Of a stretch of DNA of 9,260 nucleotides, positions 3,579-9,260 are shown piece after piece. How positions within the stretch are numbered: position 1 is the stretch's first letter; the number at the start of each line of letters is the position of its first letter. Origin of the DNA: Lentisphaeria bacterium (GTDB taxonomy: Bacteria > Verrucomicrobiota > Lentisphaeria > Victivallales > JAUVCU01); the NCBI GenBank assembly GCA_030590715.1, contig JAUVCU010000040.1:1-9260 (forward strand), given 5' to 3'. The position numbers and the translations under genes are program-made. The notes under the pieces are model-generated. The model made no database searches, had not been told where the DNA came from, and was given only the letters and a program-made list of their open reading frames with translations.

Positions 3579-6305
3579 TTATTTATTTTTATTTATCTCA
3601 AATTCGCGCCAGAAATCGGCAGCACTCTTATCTCTATCATCCCATTCGTAGCTCAAGTACTTCAGATTAGGCAGCGACTTCAAAGTTTCAATACCTTTCG
3701 CATTCTTAGGAATACACAACCGTTCCAGACTTTCACAGCTCAGAAGCGGCGTCAAATCCCTGATAGAGCGACATCCGTTAATCGCAAGTTTCTTCAGAGG
3801 CATACCTCGAAGCGGCTCAAGACTGTATATTCTCGGGTTATTATAACACTCAAGACTTTCAATATTCATCCCTTTCAGAACGTCCAATGATTCAATATCA
3901 TTATCTGAGATATTCAGATGAACTGGATTCATCTCTTTAATGCCATCCAACGCCGTCAGAAAGTTCTGGCTGCAGTCGATCATATTAAAATCAGTACCCT
4001 CCAAAAACGTCAGCGTCGAAAGAAATTTATTGCTGCAGCGCAAAATAGAATTTGTCTGATTTTGAGCATACATGCGCCAGAATGAGTTCAGAAGATCTGA
4101 ATTAATCTTACGAATTGTATCACGGTCCGCCAATTTAGTGATCAGCATCCCCACGGTTCCGACCCTTTCATCCGGATATTCATTGACAGCTTCGTTATAT
4201 CTTTGATATGCATTCTCATAACGCGCCTCTCTGAAAGCGATTTCTGCAGCCAGCAAAATATTATCAAGACTTCTCCTAACTCTAGAAAGCTCAATCGCAC
4301 CTTCTTTCGCAGAAGCGATATTACCAAGTTCCAGATCTACGTATGACCTTTTCAGCAAAGCTTTCTGTCCTGTTTCCTTATCATGATGACTATCGTATAC
4401 ACGAGAATAAGCATCCCGTGCAAGTTTCAGAAATTCTGTTTTACTGTAACCATTCCTTGCGCAACTCTCACGATAAAGCCCATCTCCGACATCAAGTGGA
4501 GAGACAAGTTCAGAAACTCCTTTTGAATACAGCTTAATGTTCCAAAACCTCTTTCCTTCACCAAACGTATACAATCCAAAATGGCCACCTTCCCGATAGA
4601 AAATATCACTCCATGAAACAAGCAGGTCTCCATCACAATAAAGTCTCAGCGAGCCACCATCTTTTTCCGCTCTTATATGATATGTTTCTCCGGCTTCAAG
4701 ACTGAATTTCTTTGAGGCCACGACTTCTCCATCACGCTGGATTACAGCACTACTGTTCCCGAACCCTCCGACCTGGAGATAATATCCGTCTCTGGAATTA
4801 ACACCACCGGAAAACACCACGCTTAAATCACCGCTTTTCTCAAGGTTTCTTTCATCCTCGATAATTGCATCGAATTCCACTGCGATATTGCCGTAAACAG
4901 GTTTATTATAGAAAACTTTAAAACTATCCCCTGCCCCTTTGGCAGCAATAAACTCGCCATCTTCCTGAACCCAGTTACCGCTCTGAATAAGCCACTCATC
5001 ATGTGACTCTGCACCTTTCCCCGGAGAAATATCTCTAGCCTGTCCCCAGGCTGCATAATGTTTAAGCTGATTAGTCACCCACATACCGACAAAAGAGAAC
5101 GTAACCACAATTGCAATTGTCGCAAAAACAGAAAGAGCTTTATTTCTCTTCCTCCACAAGAGAAGCAGTCTCACAATGCCGGCATTTTCAGCTACAGTGG
5201 CAAAACCGGAAATAAAAGCATCGATGTCAGCCAGCACCTCGCTTACATTCTGATAGCGGTCTTCACGGTCAACAGACATCGCTTTCATTGTGATAGCTTC
5301 AAGTGGTTTCGGAATATTCATCTCAGGCTTACGTTTACTCGGCTTTTCCAGCTCTCCATCGATAGTCTTCTCTATGATCTCGTAAACATCTTTACCAACA
5401 ATAGGCTTTTCGAAGGTAATAATATTGTAGAGAATTGCTCCAAGAGAGTAGATGTCTGTCAAATGATCTTTCTGATCATTAAGCCCTGCAGCCTGCTCTG
5501 GAGCCATATACCCCGGAGTACCTTTGATAATCCCATCTATCGTTTTTGCCAACTGATGCTCACTGCTCGACTCGTCGCCATACCCATCGTCGCTGTAAAC
5601 ATGATCATATGATTCTGCTCCATCGACATATTTGGCCAGTCCCCAATCAAGAACCAGAACATCACCAAACCCTCCAACCTCGATATTCCCCGGTTTAAGG
5701 TCAAGATGAACAACCCCTTTTGAATGGGCAAAATTTATAGCATTACAAACCTTCTGGAAGATCTGCAGTAACTGCGAAAGGTTATATTTATTTTTGTAAA
5801 ACTCATTACCTTTTCGAACTCTGTTCAGTATATCCGCCAGAGTATCACCTTCGATCAGCTTCATCGTAAAATAAGGAGCCCCGTCGGAATCGACGCCGAT
5901 ATCGTGGATTGGAACAATGTTAGGATGCTCAAGGTTGGCTGTGATCCTCGCCTCCTTGATAAATCGAGCAAGATCGTTATCAGAAGCGCGCTCGCTGTCC
6001 CCAATCACAGCCATCGCAAGGTTTCTCACCGTATCACGGTCATGTACTTTAAAAACAGCTTTCATCCCGCCACGGCCTACGGTCTTTTGGAACTCATATT
6101 TATCAGATGGCTTCCGTGTTAGATTATCACACAAGAAAGAGTGTATGGAATTAACCTGCTCTCCATCCTGTTCCCCTTTAATTATTGTTTCAGTATCCCC
6201 CGTAGGAATTCTTCTGGCAGGAGATATATCAATATCTGTTGAAGGATCAACGATCAGCGTCTCCTGTCTCATCACCTCTAATTCATTACTCACGGCCTTC
6301 CCCAT
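3579..6305 (-). CDS. Transmembrane Ser/Thr protein kinase with WNK-like lysine placement
   Basis: A 908-residue protein with a strong start: AGGA lies five bases before the ATG at 6305-6303. An N-terminal acidic tail (1-65) precedes a Hanks-type kinase domain (about 70-365). Visible motifs are the glycine loop GRGGMKAVF (77-85), alpha-C glutamate E118, H200-L201-D202 with K204 and N207, D220-W221-G222, and APE at 268-270. The activation segment carries an acidic, Ser/Tyr-rich insert (about 226-251). The VAIK lysine is replaced by alanine (LAMA, A99), and a lysine, K82, sits in the glycine loop as in WNK kinases. HRD is HLD, a non-RD kinase. One membrane segment (390-410) would put the kinase in the cytoplasm and the C-terminal half outside. 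That half has a concanavalin/LamG- or DUF1080-like beta region (about 415-595), TPR-like helices (about 640-725) and some six LRR-like repeats of 20-22 residues (about 753-885). Likely a receptor kinase; ligand and targets are unknown. Confidence 0.93.
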   Translation of the reverse strand: MGKAVSNELEVMRQETLIVDPSTDIDISPARRIPTGDTETIIKGEQDGEQVNSIHSFLCDNLTRKPSDKYEFQKTVGRGGMKAVFKVHDRDTVRNLAMAVIGDSERASDNDLARFIKEARITANLEHPNIVPIHDIGVDSDGAPYFTMKLIEGDTLADILNRVRKGNEFYKNKYNLSQLLQIFQKVCNAINFAHSKGVVHLDLKPGNIEVGGFGDVLVLDWGLAKYVDGAESYDHVYSDDGYGDESSSEHQLAKTIDGIIKGTPGYMAPEQAAGLNDQKDHLTDIYSLGAILYNIITFEKPIVGKDVYEIIEKTIDGELEKPSKRKPEMNIPKPLEAITMKAMSVDREDRYQNVSEVLADIDAFISGFATVAENAGIVRLLLLWRKRNKALSVFATIAIVVTFSFVGMWVTNQLKHYAAWGQARDISPGKGAESHDEWLIQSGNWVQEDGEFIAAKGAGDSFKVFYNKPVYGNIAVEFDAIIEDERNLEKSGDLSVVFSGGVNSRDGYYLQVGGFGNSSAVIQRDGEVVASKKFSLEAGETYHIRAEKDGGSLRLYCDGDLLVSWSDIFYREGGHFGLYTFGEGKRFWNIKLYSKGVSELVSPLDVGDGLYRESCARNGYSKTEFLKLARDAYSRVYDSHHDKETGQKALLKRSYVDLELGNIASAKEGAIELSRVRRSLDNILLAAEIAFREARYENAYQRYNEAVNEYPDERVGTVGMLITKLADRDTIRKINSDLLNSFWRMYAQNQTNSILRCSNKFLSTLTFLEGTDFNMIDCSQNFLTALDGIKEMNPVHLNISDNDIESLDVLKGMNIESLECYNNPRIYSLEPLRGMPLKKLAINGCRSIRDLTPLLSCESLERLCIPKNAKGIETLKSLPNLKYLSYEWDDRDKSAADFWREFEINKNK

Positions 6306-6491
6306 TTTTTTCCTGACACGCTATTTATGTTTTGAATATAAGGGATTACAGCTATTCCTCCAGTCTACTACCATATTTTTTTTGCAATTAGAACAGGCTC
6401 AAAACCCCCTAGTTCATTTAGCTGGAATATTATCCATACGCTAACCGAAAATCAAAATCCCATATTTATGTCAAAAAAAGATCGTGGAGCC

Positions 6492-6521
6492 TTGCAGTAT
6501 GATAAAAATCTATTGTAAAAT
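6492..6521 (+). promoter_or_regulatory. Candidate promoter of the hybrid histidine kinase
   Basis: TTGCAG (6492-6497) and TAAAAT (6516-6521) are separated by 18 bp, giving a leader of about 60 bases to the ATG at 6589. The -10 lies inside the left arm of an inverted repeat (6514-6532), so binding of a dimeric regulator there would occlude the promoter. It is a pattern match with a suboptimal spacer. Confidence 0.4.
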
Positions 6522-6532
6522 CAAGTTTTACA
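6514..6532 (+). repeat. 7-bp perfect inverted repeat, operator or hairpin
   Basis: TGTAAAA (6514-6520) and TTTTACA (6526-6532) are perfect inverted arms around TCAAG. The repeat overlaps the candidate -10, and a T7 run follows 8 bases later at 6541-6547. It may be an operator dyad or, if transcription starts further upstream, a weak attenuator hairpin with a distant T run. The position at the promoter favours the operator reading. Confidence 0.45.
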
Positions 6533-6588
6533 GAATTCTCTTTTTTTATAAACCAAATACAAATAACACTCTGCCTGAAAGGTCAAAA

Positions 6589-9260
6589 ATGAGCTTTAAC
6601 GACCAACTAAAACTTCTGATAATAGAAGATGAACAAATAAACAGAGATTGTCTCAGAGTATTTTTTGAAGATGATGGGTACAAGGTAATCGAAGCTGAGA
6701 ATGGCAAAGAAGGCCTGGAGGTATTCAGAAGCGAACAGCCCGACATTGTATTATGTGATATAAAAATGCCCATAATGGATGGATTTGAAGTAACGCGGGT
6801 TATGCATGAAGAATTCCCTGACACACCACTTATTGTAGTTTCCGCTCTAAATCAGACCGAATCTGTAATAAAAGCAATAAGAACCGGAGCCTGGGACTAT
6901 ATAGCAAAACCAATACTCAACCTTGAAGAAGTAGAACTCGTTGTAAACCGCGCCATCGAAAAAGCAAACCTCATCAGGGAAAATAAAAACTACCGCCATA
7001 ACCTTGAATCTGAAATCGAAAAAAGAACGGCAGAATTGTTCAAAGAAACTGCAAAAAAGCTTGAGGCTCAAGAGCAGGTAAAATCACTGAGCCTGCTAAA
7101 GATATTGATGGACACAATTCCTACCCCGCTCTGTTTTTTGGACCTTGATAATATATGCCAAGCCTCGAACGAAGCTCTAGCAAACTTTATGAACTGCAGC
7201 AAAGAAGATTTAATAGGACAGCAGGCCACACAAATCTTTAATGCCACTTCAAATGATTCATTTCTGAATGCGCTGATGGGCGGTCCTGGAAGTAATGACA
7301 AATTTGAAGTAAGGTTAAAAAACGGCCATCAGGTTGAACGGGATGTTCTAGTCGACAAAAAAGTTACTTTCAATGGAAATAACAATCCAACCGGAGTCTC
7401 TATTTTCATACAGGACATTACTGAGATAAATGAACTGGAAAGTCAACTCGTATCAGAACTGAGTTCTAACATCGCTATTTTCGATACAACTCCAGCGTTG
7501 TTACTAATACTGAACTCTAAAGGCGAAATAGAAAGATTCAATCCGGCCTGCTCTAAAGCCACAGGATACCCGACCACGGAATGTATTGGACAAACATTTA
7601 GAAGCCTTTTCGCCATGGAAGATGAATCACAACAAGCAGAAGATCTGGTAACCCAGACTCTTAAAGCAAATACAAAGTGCAGCAAAGAATTCAGTTTCAT
7701 TTCAAAGGATAAGAATCAGCACTGGATCAACTGGTCCCTTTCAAAAATGGATAAAAACTCCAATTCAGAAAACTCAATCATTGCAGTTGGGCTCGACATA
7801 ACAAAGAGAAAGCAACTTATACAAGAACTTGAGAAACATCAGGAAAACCTTGAAGAACTTGTACAGGAACGAACGTCAGAACTATCTAAAGCAAAAGATG
7901 CTGCTGATACAGCAAACAAAACAAAAAGTGAATTTCTGGCTAATATGTCCCATGAGATAAGAACTCCAATGAATGGAATATTGGGTATGAGTTCTTTACT
8001 GATGGGAACTGAATTATCGGATCAACAGAAAAGCTTTGTAAATACAATACAGAGTTCTGGGGATACACTACTTACGATCTTAAACGATATTCTAGATCTG
8101 TCAAAAATTGAAGCTGGTAAACTAATTATTGAACCTCATAAATTCAATCTGGATAAAATTGCTTCTGAAACAGTAAATCTGATGAAATCAAAAGCCTCAG
8201 AAAAAGAAATTTCGTTAAGCTACTCCATTGAAGAGTCTTTAGTTTTCAACGTAATGGGAGACTCTATTAGGATAAGACAAATCATCACAAATCTTATAAG
8301 CAACGCCATAAAATTCACCGAAAAAGGCTCGGTCGATCTGATTATAAAACGGTCACCTACAACGTCTGGAAATATTCTGTTTGATGTGACTGATTCCGGA
8401 GTGGGAATAGACCCCAAAAAGGTCGAACTCATTTTTGACAAATTCACCCAGGCGGAAGCTTCAACCACAAGAAAATTCGGAGGGACCGGCCTCGGACTTG
8501 CCATCTGCAAACAACTGACTGAACTTATGGGCGGAGAATTATGGGTCAAAAGTGAAAAAGGAAAAGGATCCACATTCAGTTTTGAGCTCGCATTGAAAGA
8601 GCTAAAAAATATTGATGACCAGACCATAACGGCTCCAGAAGAGCCTTTACCGCATACCGATCTATTATACGAATCGAATATACTTCTCGTTGAAGACAAC
8701 AAAGTAAATCAGCTCGTTGCCTCCGAAGTACTCAAGCGCCATAACTGTAAAGTAGACATTGCGTGCAATGGGCTTGAAGGTTTTGCTCGGGTAAAAACCC
8801 GAAATTACGACCTTATCTTAATGGACTGCTCAATGCCTGTAATGAATGGTTTTGAAGCGACCGAAAGCATACGGAGATACGAAAGAGAAAATAATGTTCC
8901 GCCAACGCCGATTGTAGCGATGACTGCACTAGTTATGCAAGGAGACAGAGAGAAATGTTTTGATTCCGGCATGAACGACTACATTACAAAACCAATAAAC
9001 CTGCCGGATATAGAACAAGTCCTGATAAAAAACCTGAGACAATTCCAAAAGAAAAGTACGGAACCGGTTAAGTCAAAAAAACAAACGGCGCTGCTCCTTC
9101 TTCAGGGAATAATTAACACCGGTGAACTCTTAACGAGATGCGGAGAAAGTCCAGAGCTACTAGAGCAGGTTCTAAAAATAGCTATAGAGACCAGCTCCAA
9201 CTGTGTAGCAAAGCTAAAAAATGCAGTCGCATCTGAAGACAGTAAAAACACATTATTCAT
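6589..9260 (+). CDS. Hybrid sensor histidine kinase REC-PAS-PAS-HisKA-HATPase-REC-(Hpt), 3' end outside window
   Basis: The frame is open from ATG 6589 (AGG six bases upstream) to the right edge, 890 residues. An N-terminal receiver domain (about 7-120) has acidic D14, phosphoacceptor D57 in LCDIKMP, S85 and K107. A coiled coil leads to two PAS domains (about 167-285 and 295-412, each closing with a DIT motif), then a second coiled coil. The HisKA domain carries H455 in FLANMSHEIRTPMNG. The ATPase domain has the N box (NLISNAIKF, N572), G1 (DSGVGI, 602-607) and G2 (FGGTGLGL, 630-637). A second receiver (about 697-815) has E702/D703, D746 in LMDCSMP and K801. The last 60 residues look like the first helix of an Hpt domain, but its histidine lies beyond the window. 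No membrane segment is visible, so it should be a cytoplasmic phosphorelay protein in which the first receiver feeds a signal into the kinase. All catalytic residues seen are intact. Confidence 0.96.
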   Translation, partial: MSFNDQLKLLIIEDEQINRDCLRVFFEDDGYKVIEAENGKEGLEVFRSEQPDIVLCDIKMPIMDGFEVTRVMHEEFPDTPLIVVSALNQTESVIKAIRTGAWDYIAKPILNLEEVELVVNRAIEKANLIRENKNYRHNLESEIEKRTAELFKETAKKLEAQEQVKSLSLLKILMDTIPTPLCFLDLDNICQASNEALANFMNCSKEDLIGQQATQIFNATSNDSFLNALMGGPGSNDKFEVRLKNGHQVERDVLVDKKVTFNGNNNPTGVSIFIQDITEINELESQLVSELSSNIAIFDTTPALLLILNSKGEIERFNPACSKATGYPTTECIGQTFRSLFAMEDESQQAEDLVTQTLKANTKCSKEFSFISKDKNQHWINWSLSKMDKNSNSENSIIAVGLDITKRKQLIQELEKHQENLEELVQERTSELSKAKDAADTANKTKSEFLANMSHEIRTPMNGILGMSSLLMGTELSDQQKSFVNTIQSSGDTLLTILNDILDLSKIEAGKLIIEPHKFNLDKIASETVNLMKSKASEKEISLSYSIEESLVFNVMGDSIRIRQIITNLISNAIKFTEKGSVDLIIKRSPTTSGNILFDVTDSGVGIDPKKVELIFDKFTQAEASTTRKFGGTGLGLAICKQLTELMGGELWVKSEKGKGSTFSFELALKELKNIDDQTITAPEEPLPHTDLLYESNILLVEDNKVNQLVASEVLKRHNCKVDIACNGLEGFARVKTRNYDLILMDCSMPVMNGFEATESIRRYERENNVPPTPIVAMTALVMQGDREKCFDSGMNDYITKPINLPDIEQVLIKNLRQFQKKSTEPVKSKKQTALLLLQGIINTGELLTRCGESPELLEQVLKIAIETSSNCVAKLKNAVASEDSKNTLF

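Larger units (their letters stand above)
6306..6588. other. Divergent intergenic region between the two signalling genes
   Basis: This 283-bp AT-rich stretch separates the start codons of the Ser/Thr kinase (minus) and the hybrid histidine kinase (plus). It contains no convincing gene or RNA. The kinase side has a strong ribosome site (AGGA before 6305) and a possible -10 TATATT at 6340-6335 on the minus strand, but no matching -35. The plus side has the promoter and inverted repeat described separately, a T7 run at 6541-6547, and AAAGG at 6578-6582 as ribosome site for the plus-strand gene. Confidence 0.7.

Noticed and set aside
6422..6435. Palindrome-like tggaatattatcca in the divergent intergenic region
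   Set aside because: Only the outer four bases of each arm pair well; the symmetry is too imperfect in an AT-rich region to support a site.
5058..6444. Plus-strand open frames of 72-184 codons opposite the Ser/Thr kinase
   Set aside because: All are antisense to clear kinase motifs and show no family signature or ribosome site.
6546..8702. Minus-strand open frames of 74-160 codons opposite the hybrid histidine kinase
   Set aside because: The plus strand carries every REC, PAS, HisKA and ATPase motif in one uninterrupted frame; the minus frames are low-complexity, Ser- and Phe-rich shadows.

Overview
The window looks like a chromosomal housekeeping and regulatory segment of a moderately AT-rich Gram-negative bacterium. 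Four things point that way: tRNA genes that encode their own CCA end, a probable lipoprotein, a multidomain hybrid histidine kinase, and a membrane-anchored Hanks-type Ser/Thr kinase with DWG in place of DFG and TPR- and LRR-like C-terminal regions. This combination suggests the PVC superphylum (Lentisphaerota or Planctomycetota-like), with Deltaproteobacteria-type lineages as an alternative. The assignment is an inference from gene style; there is no 16S or other phylogenetic marker here. No mobile element, CRISPR array, integrase or phage gene was seen.

Layout from left to right. Positions 1-1319 (minus) carry most of a FapA/DUF342-family gene that runs off the left edge. Positions 1491-2138 (minus) hold a compact stable-RNA operon of six tRNA genes, transcribed Met-Glu-Glu-Glu-Met-Glu, with a good sigma70-type promoter at 2157-2184. 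Positions 2139-2357 contain that promoter plus two hairpins. Positions 2358-6305 (minus) form a probable three-gene operon: an 908-residue transmembrane Ser/Thr kinase, then yggS/PLPBP (pyridoxal-phosphate homeostasis), then a small unrecognised putative lipoprotein. A 283-bp divergent intergenic region follows. From 6589 (plus) to the right edge runs a REC-PAS-PAS-HisKA-HATPase-REC hybrid sensor kinase, cut off just as a C-terminal Hpt-like domain begins.

How the genes may work together. Two phosphorylation-based signalling proteins of different chemistry (Ser/Thr and His/Asp) are transcribed divergently from one short intergenic region, so shared regulation is possible but not shown. The tRNA operon is independent. 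It has evidently grown by duplication: the outer Met-Glu pairs lie exactly 450 bp apart with spacers of equal length.

The most noteworthy observation is in the Ser/Thr kinase. The invariant VAIK-type lysine is alanine (A99), while a lysine (K82) sits inside the glycine-rich loop. Motif position and the 17-residue spacing match the rearrangement that defines eukaryotic WNK ('with no lysine') kinases. Secondary observations are a perfect 13-bp inverted repeat that clamps one of the tRNA-Glu genes, a compensatory base-pair change between the two tRNA-Met copies, and a G1-U72 terminal pair in both tRNA species.
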